This document shows positions 55,924-64,000 of a DNA stretch of 64,000 nt, one piece after another. The stretch's first letter is position 1, and every line of letters starts with the position of its first letter. Below the pieces are notes generated by a model, which was not told the origin of the DNA, did no database searches, and worked only from the letters and a program-made list of their open reading frames with translations. Both the position numbers and the translations under genes were made by a program. The DNA is taken from assembly GCF_028416575.1 (NCBI RefSeq), contig NZ_JAMQKB010000007.1:108977-172976 (forward strand). The letters are read 5' to 3'. Source of the DNA: Terrihalobacillus insolitus (GTDB taxonomy: Bacteria > Bacillota > Bacilli > Bacillales > Amphibacillaceae).

Positions 55924-56030
55924 AGGATGTTCAAAAAGTCGCCAAATGATAAGCTGTGTATCTGCTTGCCCTCGACGGGATGATCAGCGTTTGACACAGG
56001 ACGTGTTAGACGTTAGCTGGGTATCCATCT
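55924..56030 (+). repeat. Truncated MITE copy
   Basis: GAGGATGTTCAAAAAGTC followed by GCCAAATGATAAGCTGTG, then GACGGGATGATCAGCGTTTG and ACACAGGACGTG like copy 4. Similarity stops after about 105 bp and the GCA-type terminus is missing. Confidence 0.7.
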
Positions 56031-56104
56031 TTTGCAAAAGAAGGAATTCTCACTGGCTTTATAGAAACACTCTATATAAATGGATCATGGGGAGATGAAA
56101 AACA

Positions 56105-56875
56105 ATGGCGAATTTTCATATCGAGAGTGAAAAGGGCATTACTACAATACGAATTCAACGAGGGGAACGCTACAATGCACTCAATAGTGAAATGCTGGCA
56201 GAATTCAATCATATATTAGGACGAGTCATGCAAAACACGGATCAAATACTTGTCTTAACTGGTGATGACAATGGATTTTGTGCTGGTGGAGACATTACGA
56301 TGATGAAGCAAACTGCAGATGAAGCGGCATTTGAAAAGGTGATGGATGATGTAGAAGGTATTGTTTCAAAGCTGTTTCTGATGCCCAAGATCGTTCTATC
56401 GGCCATACATGGACCTGCTGCTGGACTAGGCTTGAGTATTGCCTTAACCGCCGACTATGTGTTAGCAAATCAAAAAGCAAAAATCGCCATGAATTTTATT
56501 GGGATTGGCCTTATTCCTGATGGGGGAGGACATTACTGGCTCGAAGGCAGGATAGGCACCCATAAGGCTAAGCAGTTTATATGGGATGGATTGCAGCTTA
56601 GTGCTGAGGAGGCATTTAATCAAAATATCATTGATGAGGTAGTTGAAACAGATGTAATAGTAGCAGCCCAACAACGTGCCGAGAAGTTAAAATTAAAACC
56701 ACTAAAGTCGATGATCGCTACCAAACAAATCTATCACCAGTTTGAAAAAGAAAAGCTTATTCAATACCTAAGGCAGGAAAAAAATAAGCAATTAGAACTG
56801 CGAAAATCAAAAGATCATCAAGAGGGTGTAGAAGCCTTTTTATCCAAGCGCAAACCATTTTTCACAGGCGAATAA
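56105..56875 (+). CDS. yhaR: Enoyl-CoA hydratase/isomerase family protein, YhaR-like
   Basis: 256 residues of the crotonase fold. GDDNGFCAGGDITMM and HGPAAGLGLSIALTADYVLA form the oxyanion hole and acyl-CoA site. Of the usual two catalytic acids, GGGHYWLEGRIG has Tyr where many hydratases have a Glu, so the reaction may differ. Context (yhaR before yhzD and yhaON) follows B. subtilis. Confidence 0.82.
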   Translation: MANFHIESEKGITTIRIQRGERYNALNSEMLAEFNHILGRVMQNTDQILVLTGDDNGFCAGGDITMMKQTADEAAFEKVMDDVEGIVSKLFLMPKIVLSAIHGPAAGLGLSIALTADYVLANQKAKIAMNFIGIGLIPDGGGHYWLEGRIGTHKAKQFIWDGLQLSAEEAFNQNIIDEVVETDVIVAAQQRAEKLKLKPLKSMIATKQIYHQFEKEKLIQYLRQEKNKQLELRKSKDHQEGVEAFLSKRKPFFTGE

Positions 56876-57017
56876 AGAGCAAAATAGTTTTGATCCTATA
56901 CACGATATAGTGGAAAGCACTGCTATAATTCCAGTGTTTTCCAGATTATTCATTGCGTTTAAGTGTAAACAATTCTTTTTCTAATATAAAAACCTTGTCC
57001 TTCAGAAACAATTTTAC

Positions 57018-57048
57018 ACAAAAGGCTGCCTCATACTAGGACAGCCTC
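57018..57048 (-). terminator. Terminator of yhzD
   Basis: On the minus strand AGGCTGTCC pairs with GGCAGCCT, followed by TTTTGTG. Confidence 0.65.
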
Positions 57049-57053
57049 GCACT

Positions 57054-57239
57054 TTAACGATGAAACAATAGGAGTTTCCCATTAGGTGAAACACAGCGAT
57101 GTGTATGGTTCAAATACCCTTCTTCGCTCAATCGGTTGCCACCAATTTTTTTTGCTTCCTCATCATTTGTTGCTTCAAATGTCACATCCAACAATTTTGC
57201 TCCGCTTTTTTCAAAGACAGTAAGTGTATATGTTTTCAA
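57054..57239 (-). CDS. yhzD: YhzD-like small protein
   Basis: 61 residues: KTYTLTVFEKSGAKLLDVTF, then NDEEAKKIG and HTHRCVSPNGKLLLFHR, matching the YhzD family. Function unknown. Its place between yhaR and yhaO is as in B. subtilis. RBS GGGGGA. Confidence 0.75.
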   Translation of the reverse strand: MKTYTLTVFEKSGAKLLDVTFEATNDEEAKKIGGNRLSEEGYLNHTHRCVSPNGKLLLFHR

Positions 57240-57397
57240 AACGTCAAATCCCCCTAAGACTAATCCATTTACTTAAATTAATTATTCTTGATTCACACTC
57301 TAATTCCTGCTTATTTTTCAAAAAAATACGTCAAGACAAAGAAAGGTTTTCGAAGTTGACATTCAAAATTGGAAAATGAGACGGAAATTGTTTACTA

Positions 57398-57411
57398 CGA
57401 ACACGTTTTCG
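57398..57411 (+). promoter_or_regulatory. LexA (DinR) operator upstream of yhaO-yhaN
   Basis: CGAACACGTTTTCG differs at one position from the Bacillus SOS box CGAACRNRYGTTYG. It sits in the spacer of a possible promoter (TTTACT at 57391, TTTAAT at 57415), so LexA binding would block transcription. In B. subtilis the yhaONM genes have been reported in the SOS regulon. Confidence 0.6.
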
Positions 57412-57455
57412 TGTTTTAATAGAGATATAGAGAAGACCATGAGAGGAAAGTGAAC

Positions 57456-58688
57456 ATGCAGAAAAGAATTTCCTTTATACATTGCGCTGATTTACATTTG
57501 GATAGCCCTTTTGATGGGTTAAGTCATGTTCAAGGATCAACATTTACCAAAATGAAAGATAGCACGTTTCACGCACTCGAGCGTTTAGTTGACCTAGCAA
57601 TTGAAAAACAGGTGGATTTTGTCTTAATGGTCGGTGATCTATTTGATGGTGCGAAACAAAGCTTGAGAGCACAGTTGAAACTAAAGCAATCCTTTCAGAG
57701 GCTACAAAGTCAAAATATAGATGTGTACATGTCTTTTGGCAATCACGATTATACAAGTGGTCGAACTTTTTCTTTTCATTATCCTTCCAATGTGCATCTC
57801 TTTGAAAGCGAAAAAGTCACACACTTCACACATGAACGCGACGGCATACCATTAGCCAACATTTATGGGTTTAGCTATGAAAATAGAGCGATTTTTCAAA
57901 ATAAAGCAAATGAATTCTACACCACAGACGAAAATAGGTTTCATATCGGTATGCTCCATGGCAGTATAAGTACAAACACAGAACATGATGTATATGCACC
58001 CTTTCAACTCGGCGACTTGAACCGTATCCCAATGGATTATTGGGCACTTGGACATATCCATAAACGTGAGATACTAAAGGAGAATCCGCCGATTGTTTAT
58101 CCTGGAAATCTTCAAGGACGCTCGAAAAAAGAACAGGGCGAAAAAGGTTGTTACTACGTGGAGTTAGCACAGAATGATTGCAAACTCACCTTTTGTCCGC
58201 TCCAAACGATACAATTTGATAACGTGACAATCGATATAAGTACTTGTAGTGATGTGCAACAACTGACACATAAAGTTGAAAGACATATTGATGATATTCG
58301 TGCACAGTTTGGATCTATTATTTTAAATGTTGAGTTAAGAAGCAATAACGAAAAATTGGATGATTGGTATCACAATGGCTATATAAACGAAATATTTGAT
58401 TTGATTCATGAAAGCTATGAAGAGGCAGATCCATTTGTGATCATCCAAGATTACTCGGTTCACTCCGTTGATATTTGGGATAAAAATGAATTAAAAAAAG
58501 GTCAGCATTTTGTTGGGGAACTTTTGCGATTATCTGAAGACTACAAGAAATTGGAACATTATTTAGAACCAATACTGTCACATCGCGAGGCAAGAAAATA
58601 TGTGGATCGATTAACCGATAAAGATAAAGAAGAAATAATAGAACAAGCCCAATCCTTATTACTTCATTCGTTAATGGAAGAGGAGTGA
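57456..58688 (+). CDS. yhaO: YhaO-like DNA repair metallophosphoesterase
   Basis: About 410 residues, SbcD/Mre11-like. Metal motifs: HCADLHLDSPF, MVGDLFDG, SFGNHDY, GMLHGS and ALGHIHKRE. It should act with YhaN as a nuclease/ATPase pair like SbcCD. ATG 57456 follows AGAGGAAAGTGAAC. It is 7 bp before yhaN. Confidence 0.9.
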   Translation: MQKRISFIHCADLHLDSPFDGLSHVQGSTFTKMKDSTFHALERLVDLAIEKQVDFVLMVGDLFDGAKQSLRAQLKLKQSFQRLQSQNIDVYMSFGNHDYTSGRTFSFHYPSNVHLFESEKVTHFTHERDGIPLANIYGFSYENRAIFQNKANEFYTTDENRFHIGMLHGSISTNTEHDVYAPFQLGDLNRIPMDYWALGHIHKREILKENPPIVYPGNLQGRSKKEQGEKGCYYVELAQNDCKLTFCPLQTIQFDNVTIDISTCSDVQQLTHKVERHIDDIRAQFGSIILNVELRSNNEKLDDWYHNGYINEIFDLIHESYEEADPFVIIQDYSVHSVDIWDKNELKKGQHFVGELLRLSEDYKKLEHYLEPILSHREARKYVDRLTDKDKEEIIEQAQSLLLHSLMEEE

Positions 58689-58695
58689 GAATTCG

Positions 58696-61656
58696 ATGAA
58701 ATTAATACATGCTAACATATATGGTTTCGGTAAGTGGGAGGATTTCCAGATTGATTTTTCTAGCTCTTCTTTAACCGTTATTTCTGGTGAGAATGAAACA
58801 GGAAAATCAACCATTCGTCAGTTTATCTTGTTTATGCTATTTGGTATGCCACCGAAGAAAAGAGAATTTTTCCGACCGAAAAAAGGCGGAACAATTGGTG
58901 GTCGTTTAACGGTTTGGACACCAGATAAAGGGGAATGGACAATAGAGAGAGTTCACGACAGAAGAAATGGAGAAGCAATAATCAATTTTCCTGATGGAAG
59001 TTCACAAGGGGAAGGTTTTCTAAAGGGTCAATTAAAGGGCATGACGACCAGTACGTACCAATCTATTTTTTCTTATAGCTCACTTGATTTGAGATCTTTA
59101 TACATGGCGAAAGAGGAAGATATTGGGAATGTATTGTTAGCAGTAGGTTTAACGGGTTCTGACAAAGTTCGTGCAATTGAGAAAAAATTGGATACAGAAG
59201 CATCTTCTTATTTTAAGCCACAAGGAAAAAACCCAGTCATAAATAAACAATTAAAGCAATTACAAGAGCTTGATTCTAAATTTAAAACGATCCAGGAGGA
59301 GGAAGAAACTTACCTTGATAGGAAAGAGAAAGAAGAAACACTAACAATGGAAATACGGGATATCCAACAGTCCATACAGGAAATAAAAAAGAAAAGAGTA
59401 GCAGTTGACAAACATATACAAGCATTACCTTTGCTCCATCACAGTAACCTTGTCCAAAACAAATTGAAGCAATATCACAATGATCTCATGCATTTTCCGA
59501 CTAATGGAATAGAGCGTTATCATAAATGGAAGCAACAATTAATTCCACTACAAAGTGAATATAATGTGTTACAGGATAATGCAGCAACATATAAAAAAAG
59601 AATGGAGACGTTACGCTCCCTATTAATGGATGAGGAAACAGTAAAAAGGGTGAATGACTGTTTAAAAGGAAAAGAGGGTTACGAGCAAGCGAGACAATCT
59701 TTTGCTAGTTTAAAAAAAGAGATTCAAGAAATAGAGCTAGAAATCCAATATGACCTAGATCAGATGCAAATCGGACTTTCAATCGATGACCTTTCCCATC
59801 TATCCTTACCGTTTGATCTAGAGGATAAATGGCATCAGCTCAAGACTCAGATGGATGAAATTACGGCGGAGAAAAATCTTGTAGACCAGGAATACAATGA
59901 ATTGGTTGATGAAAAACGACAGCAGCTAGAAGACAAAGAACAATTAGAGAAGCAAATGACCGACGCGGCAGTTTATCAACAGGCAAAAGAAAAGTTAGTG
60001 ACAGATGAACAACGGAAGGCCAATCAAGCAGTGTTACAGTTTCAAAACTTCCAAAAGACGCACTGGAGTGAGATGGAAAACAAACGCAAACAACAATCCA
60101 AGTTTTTATTCGGTACGTTTTTTGTTTTAACTATTGTTTCTGTTGTAAGTGCAGTTATGTGGAATCAACCAGCCTTTTACATAGGTGCCAGCATCTTCGC
60201 TATAATTGGTGGAATATCTACTTATTTTTTTAAACGCTCTATACAAGCTGTACGCGCTATTTTTAATGATTTTTCAAATAATCCGCTTCAGCAACAACAG
60301 CATTTAGATAGTCAGGAGCTTGAAAGAACAAAGGACATCGTCGCCACATTTGAACGACAGCAGGAAAGAGTAGAGAAATTACAAGATCGTATCAATCAGT
60401 TATCCATTGCAATGTCAAAGCTAGAAGAACGGAGAGCATTTTACATTCAAAAAGAAACGAAACTCACGAATCGGATCCAACAACAAATTCAAGTCTTGCC
60501 GTTTTTAGATAAAATTAATGTACATGCATGGCCGAAAGTATTTCACTATGTAAGAAACTGCATGCAAAAAAATAAGACGATCCTACAAAAAAAGGAAAAG
60601 CAAATGGAACTAAAACAACATATAGGCGCTTTTGAGCAATCTCTCGCTCGTCTCCTCCAAGACTTAGGCAAGACATATAAATTTCCAGAAGAGTCGATTC
60701 AGCAAATTGAGCAAATGGAAGCCTCACACCGAAATAACCAGTCTTTATTCGAACAAAATGAACGTTTATATCAAGAGTGCACGCAGAACATGAGAAAGTT
60801 AATCCAGCGTATGAAGCCATATACAGATGAAATAGGTGTTCTTTTGATAGCTGCAGGTGTGAAAACAGAAGAAGCATATTTAAAAATGGGAAAAGAACAA
60901 GATGAAAGGAAGCAGTTGCAGAACAAAAAAGAAGAATTGTTCAACCAGCTTCATGCCATCCTTTCTGAACAGGAATTATCCATTCTCCTGTCAGACGAGA
61001 AACAAGAAAAAACAGAAACAGAGTTGCAAATGGAAATAGAGGCGTATGACAATGAAATCGCCGATCATGAAACAGATCTTGATCGCAAACGTCAGCAATT
61101 AGCAGAATACAAAAGTGTTCTTAAAAGGATGGAAAACGAAAACTATTCTACGATCAGACACCACTTCCATCAAGAAAAAGAAAAACTCAACAATCAAGTG
61201 AAAAAGTGGGCTGTCATACAGGCAGCGAAAGAATTGCTGCACGAAACGAAAGTGGCTTTTCAAAACAAGCATGTCCCAATGGTTTTTGAGCGAACATCTC
61301 ACTATTTTAGTGTCTTAACGTCTGAAGCATACAAGGAGGTTTATCCGCCAAGTAAAGATGAGCCAATAATAGTAGAAAGTAAATCGGGGCTGCGTTTTAC
61401 GGTGGATGAGCTTTCACAGGGGACAGCAGATCAATTGTATGTATCACTACGAATCGGTTTTAGCGAAGCCATGAGTCAAACCCATTCCTTGCCTTTTCTA
61501 ATAGATGATGCGTTTGTCCATTTTGATGACAAACGCGGAGAGCGAATGTTTTATTTATTGAAAGAAATGTCAAAAAGACAACAGGTGATTTACTTTACAT
61601 GTAGTCAGCATGAAGTGCTTTCTCAAGAGAGCGGAAAGGTTCATCTTTTGCGATAG
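58696..61656 (+). CDS. yhaN: YhaN-like SMC/SbcC-type ATPase with membrane anchor
   Basis: 986 residues. Walker A SGENETGKSTIRQ at the N-terminus; signature LSQGTADQLYVSLRI and Walker B PFLIDDAFVHFDD at the C-terminus; long coiled coils between. In the middle (about 474-515) two hydrophobic helices (LFGTFFVLTIVSVVSAVMW, AFYIGASIFAIIGGISTYFF) replace a zinc hook, so the coiled-coil apex is membrane-bound. Partner of YhaO. Confidence 0.9.
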   Translation: MKLIHANIYGFGKWEDFQIDFSSSSLTVISGENETGKSTIRQFILFMLFGMPPKKREFFRPKKGGTIGGRLTVWTPDKGEWTIERVHDRRNGEAIINFPDGSSQGEGFLKGQLKGMTTSTYQSIFSYSSLDLRSLYMAKEEDIGNVLLAVGLTGSDKVRAIEKKLDTEASSYFKPQGKNPVINKQLKQLQELDSKFKTIQEEEETYLDRKEKEETLTMEIRDIQQSIQEIKKKRVAVDKHIQALPLLHHSNLVQNKLKQYHNDLMHFPTNGIERYHKWKQQLIPLQSEYNVLQDNAATYKKRMETLRSLLMDEETVKRVNDCLKGKEGYEQARQSFASLKKEIQEIELEIQYDLDQMQIGLSIDDLSHLSLPFDLEDKWHQLKTQMDEITAEKNLVDQEYNELVDEKRQQLEDKEQLEKQMTDAAVYQQAKEKLVTDEQRKANQAVLQFQNFQKTHWSEMENKRKQQSKFLFGTFFVLTIVSVVSAVMWNQPAFYIGASIFAIIGGISTYFFKRSIQAVRAIFNDFSNNPLQQQQHLDSQELERTKDIVATFERQQERVEKLQDRINQLSIAMSKLEERRAFYIQKETKLTNRIQQQIQVLPFLDKINVHAWPKVFHYVRNCMQKNKTILQKKEKQMELKQHIGAFEQSLARLLQDLGKTYKFPEESIQQIEQMEASHRNNQSLFEQNERLYQECTQNMRKLIQRMKPYTDEIGVLLIAAGVKTEEAYLKMGKEQDERKQLQNKKEELFNQLHAILSEQELSILLSDEKQEKTETELQMEIEAYDNEIADHETDLDRKRQQLAEYKSVLKRMENENYSTIRHHFHQEKEKLNNQVKKWAVIQAAKELLHETKVAFQNKHVPMVFERTSHYFSVLTSEAYKEVYPPSKDEPIIVESKSGLRFTVDELSQGTADQLYVSLRIGFSEAMSQTHSLPFLIDDAFVHFDDKRGERMFYLLKEMSKRQQVIYFTCSQHEVLSQESGKVHLLR

Positions 61657-61760
61657 TGATGTTATATTAACGATTTTCGTTTTGTGTTCGCATTATGAAG
61701 GTAATAATGATAGAATATGTGAAGATATAATGGCGAAATATGTTTTTGGAGGGTTCACTA

Positions 61761-62315
61761 TTGCCGAATAACGAAAGTTCAAAAGAATGGGCTGCATATG
61801 AGGAAACGATTGAGAAATTTATACAAGTCATCGCGAAAAATATGAATTTGTATGGAATCACTTCCTCGGTTGGTCGTCTTTATGGCGCTCTTTACTTTGC
61901 TGATGAACCAATGACACTAGATAATATGAGGGATGCACTCGAGATGAGCAAGACAAGTATGTCAACTGGTGTTAGAGCGCTTTCCGAAATGAAAATGGTA
62001 GAACCAGCTTTTAAGAAGGGTGTACGGAAAGATTTGTATAAATCGGAAGAGGACTGGTACAAATCATTTACCTCTTTATTTGGAAACCGCTGGCGTCATC
62101 ATACGGAAACAAATATAGAAGAAGCAGAAGAGGCAATGGTAGAACTAGAGAATCTGAAGAAAAATACAACAAACGAGCAGCTTATTGATAAGATTAACCG
62201 TGATATGGAACGATTGTTATATGCTCAAAACTATTATCGATGGCTGATGAAGTTTATCCAGGTTATTGAAACAGGTGAAATTTTTAACTATGTTCCAAAA
62301 AATGATGACAAATAG
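61761..62315 (+). CDS. GbsR/MarR-type transcriptional regulator
   Basis: About 184 residues. A winged helix (RLYGALYFADEPMTLDNM, MSKTSMSTGVRALSEMKMVE) is followed by a helical tail (LYAQNYYRWLMKFIQVIETG). It matches the GbsR family, which represses choline uptake or glycine betaine synthesis genes; none are next to it. TTG start after TTGGAGGGTTCACTA. Confidence 0.85.
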   Translation: MPNNESSKEWAAYEETIEKFIQVIAKNMNLYGITSSVGRLYGALYFADEPMTLDNMRDALEMSKTSMSTGVRALSEMKMVEPAFKKGVRKDLYKSEEDWYKSFTSLFGNRWRHHTETNIEEAEEAMVELENLKKNTTNEQLIDKINRDMERLLYAQNYYRWLMKFIQVIETGEIFNYVPKNDDK

Positions 62316-62322
62316 GTATTGA

Positions 62323-62353
62323 AAAGCCCTTACCAAAAATATGGTAGGGGTTT
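62323..62353 (+). terminator. Terminator of the GbsR-type gene
   Basis: AAGCCCTTACCA pairs with TGGTAGGGGTTT (one G-U) around a short A-rich loop. Confidence 0.7.
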
Positions 62354-62363
62354 CGAACTATTA

Positions 62364-62492
62364 GAGGTTGTTCAAAAAGTCACCAAATGATAAGCTGCGC
62401 ATCTACTTGCCCACGACGGGCTGATCCTGCGTTTGACACAGGACGTGGCAACATTAGCCGACCTTCTAATTCGGCGACTTTTTGAACACGCA
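62364..62492 (+). mobile_element. MITE copy 4 (129 bp)
   Basis: From GAGGTTGTTCAAAAAGTC to GACTTTTTGAACACGCA. Core: CACGACGGGCTGATCCTGCG then TTTGACACAGGACGTGGC, the second core type. The right flank CTTAAA fits the target pattern, but the left flank is CTATTA, so the duplication is lost or the ends come from different insertions. Confidence 0.8.
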
Positions 62493-62517
62493 CTTAAAGC
62501 ATATATATTTATGATTT

Positions 62518-63741
62518 TTACTTAATCTTTTCCGTGTTCTCGTATCTACTATCCAAATAGTCTACAAAGTGAATAATGTAGCCTTCGATAGTTTGAGGGT
62601 TCCGAACACAAGCTCCCCACTCTGGAAGTCCATGATGACATAGGATACAGTGTGTCATTTGATGTATAGATTGCAAAGAGATATTGATTCCCTCTAGCTC
62701 AATTATCTTTGATAGTATAAGAACACCATATGGGATGTGACCTACCATTATACCTAGTTCGTCCATTGTAATTCCTGCTTGTTTTCTATTATCTGTATTT
62801 GAGTGGTCAGCTGTAGGATACAAAAATTGAAAACCTTCAAATGTTTTTCCAGCATGATCATATTCTAGTAACTTCCCGATGTCATGAAATAGAATGCTAG
62901 TAATTAGTAAATCATAGTTCGGTTGTGTATCTTTATGCTCCATCATACCTTGGAGCATATTGTAAAGGTGATCTATTGTGTCTTTCCATACAAATTGCTG
63001 TTGATTGCCACCTGATTGAAATTGGGACCACAACTCATTCTTATATGCTTTCTCCACTATGCTAATAAGCTTCATTGTTGCTTTATAGTGATCTTCCTCA
63101 AGTCTAAGAATATATCTAGCAAATCTCATTAATCCAACCGTATGTTTTAACAAGCCACCTAAGTAGTTATGGTGATATCCCTTTGCTGCAGGTCTAATTC
63201 TAAATTGGGTCCAAAATCGGCTCATAGCTGCCAAAGCTATTTCTTTGTAAGGTGCTTCTAATTCATTTAGGTAAGAAAATAGCTCAATAGTTAAATCCTC
63301 AATGCTTTGTTGAGTATAAGCTAATAATGAGAAAGGGTTGATCTCCTCTTCACACGGATTTAATTGGTTAATAGTTAAAGATTTATGTCCACGGAACTCA
63401 TCGACAATCCCTTCAATATCAAAAACAGAGTAATTTTCTAACATAGGCTGATGCTTATTAACCGCGTCTTGATTATCCCACATTTTTGCACGAATAGTAC
63501 CAGCGTTATTACTAAATATAATTTTTAGATATTGTTTATTTGTCTTTGTTGTCTGTACATTGAATTCGTTAAGAAGTACTTTAACCTTTACATTATTACC
63601 AGGAGGCTCATTTTGAATATCAAAGAATTCTTCAGAATCGGGTAATGTTGGTGGTGGGAAATGTTCAAGAATATGTTCCCGTTCCATTTCATTACAGTTA
63701 ACTTCTACTGGGATAAAGTCGTAAAAGTACGAATCTATCAT
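62518..63741 (-). CDS. Enlarged YhaM-like 3'-5' exoribonuclease (OB fold plus HD)
   Basis: 407 residues against about 314 in YhaM. An N-terminal extension is followed by an OB-fold (KVKVLLNEFNVQTTKTNKQY), then an HD domain: GYHHNYLGGLLKHTVGLMRF, LFHDIGKLLEY, GIMVGHIPYGVLI, CILCHHGLPEWGACVRNP and FVDYLDSRYE. An extra segment of about 60 residues (HYKATMKLISIVEKAYKN to GMMEHKDTQ) splits the first two HD motifs. It lies close to yhaON but convergent and after gbsR and a MITE, so it may be a second, acquired version. Confidence 0.78.
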   Translation of the reverse strand: MIDSYFYDFIPVEVNCNEMEREHILEHFPPPTLPDSEEFFDIQNEPPGNNVKVKVLLNEFNVQTTKTNKQYLKIIFSNNAGTIRAKMWDNQDAVNKHQPMLENYSVFDIEGIVDEFRGHKSLTINQLNPCEEEINPFSLLAYTQQSIEDLTIELFSYLNELEAPYKEIALAAMSRFWTQFRIRPAAKGYHHNYLGGLLKHTVGLMRFARYILRLEEDHYKATMKLISIVEKAYKNELWSQFQSGGNQQQFVWKDTIDHLYNMLQGMMEHKDTQPNYDLLITSILFHDIGKLLEYDHAGKTFEGFQFLYPTADHSNTDNRKQAGITMDELGIMVGHIPYGVLILSKIIELEGINISLQSIHQMTHCILCHHGLPEWGACVRNPQTIEGYIIHFVDYLDSRYENTEKIK

Positions 63742-63806
63742 TTATAATCACTCCAAACTATCAGAAATATTTAAGGTTATATTTCCTTTGTTCATTTTAT
63801 CTTTTT

Positions 63807-63879
63807 ACGGGCGAGAAGACCCCCACTTCCATTATGTGAAGGTGGGTAACACCAATAATAAGTGGGGGATGAATCGCCC
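63807..63879 (+). mobile_element. Structured left end of an IS200/IS605-type tnpB element
   Basis: Outer stem GGGCGA/TCGCCC and inner stem CCCCCACTT/AAGTGGGGG. The left arm can instead pair with GAAGGTGGG at 63838-63846, giving two exclusive folds. Same plan as the solo copy at 27157-27230. GATAAAAT and the tnpB promoter follow. Confidence 0.55.
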
Positions 63880-63901
63880 CTCCGGAGGAGATAAAATTGT
63901 G

Positions 63902-63930
63902 TTGACACCAAACATTTGTTCTGATATCAT
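63902..63930 (+). promoter_or_regulatory. Promoter of tnpB
   Basis: A perfect TTGACA, 17-bp spacer and TATCAT (63925-63930), about 28 bp before the start codon. Confidence 0.7.
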
Positions 63931-63958
63931 TTAGTTATGAAGGGAAAGGAGAATGGCG

Positions 63959-64000
63959 ATGGGCACAAAAACGTACTTCTCTAATCGAGTCTATAAAAAC
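63959..64000 (+). CDS. tnpB: TnpB-family RNA-guided nuclease, start only (cut by window end)
   Basis: The frame reads MGTKTYFSNRVYKN up to the last base. It matches the decayed tnpB fragment at 20446-20690 at the DNA level (ATCGAGTCTATAAAAAC). ATG 63959 has AAAGGAG at proper spacing; the ATG at 63953 is too close. Whether the gene is intact cannot be seen. Confidence 0.65.
   Translation, partial: MGTKTYFSNRVYKN

Noticed and set aside
63959..64000. Complete IS200/IS605 element
   Set aside because: Only 14 codons of tnpB lie inside the window; no tnpA is seen upstream, so completeness cannot be judged.

Overview
The window is chromosomal DNA of a low-GC, endospore-forming Gram-positive bacterium of the family Bacillaceae. 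The evidence is a three-subunit GerA-type germinant receptor, SpoVR, two alpha/beta-type SASPs, a YheC/YheD coat-associated protein, a YhcN/YlaJ lipoprotein, a GbsR-type regulator, Bacillus-like ribosome binding sites and B. subtilis-like gene blocks (yheABC, yhaR-yhzD-yhaON, yxkF-msmX). A halotolerant Oceanobacillus/Virgibacillus-type relative is plausible, but the genus cannot be fixed from this sequence alone.

Layout: 0-6.1 kb holds a spore lipoprotein, a 52-bp tandem hairpin array, the yrrT-luxS-mccA-mccB operon (methionine to cysteine recycling plus AI-2 synthesis) and an M20 dipeptidase. 6.2-10.2 kb is a ger operon with a very small fourth gene overlapping gerC. 10.3-16.6 kb is an accessory stretch: two paralogous PGFG-motif membrane proteins flank spoVR, a probable type I toxin/antisense RNA locus and a Fic protein. 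16.9-20 kb carries a cold-shock protein and a two-component system. 20-24.7 kb is a graveyard of mobile-element fragments fused to a beheaded subtilase, followed by an intact subtilase paralogue. 24.8-30.3 kb holds a DUF6922 protein, a DUF389 protein, a phosphoesterase, two tiny ORFs, a TrkH potassium transporter, YtzI and Mug. 31.1-32.9 kb is an array of 35 perfectly phased 52-bp hairpin units, ending a few bases from an hpaB-type gene. 34.9-45.7 kb is ordinary transport and metabolism (Map, a BtuF-like protein, AzlCD, CDF, ModABC, two MFS families, a VanY-type peptidase). 45.8-56.9 kb has a PLC-like hydrolase, fumC, SASPs, msmX with its PucR-type neighbour, and the yhe genes. 57-64 kb has yhzD, an SOS-type operator before yhaO-yhaN, a gbsR-like gene, an enlarged YhaM-like HD nuclease and the start of a tnpB gene cut by the window edge.

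Three points stand out. First, two tandem arrays 30 kb apart share an exact 52-bp period and the same stem-loop plan (TCAT/ATGA stem, 7-nt loop with CCGAG), so they look like one family. Second, there is a miniature inverted-repeat element family; three copies have 6-bp target duplications of the form CTTWWA, and one of these copies split a terminator hairpin. Third, a 28-codon hydrophobic toxin-like ORF has its own promoters, a convergent antisense RNA and a 13-bp 5'/3' complementarity suggesting fold-back control. All functional statements rest on sequence reading; no database search was run.
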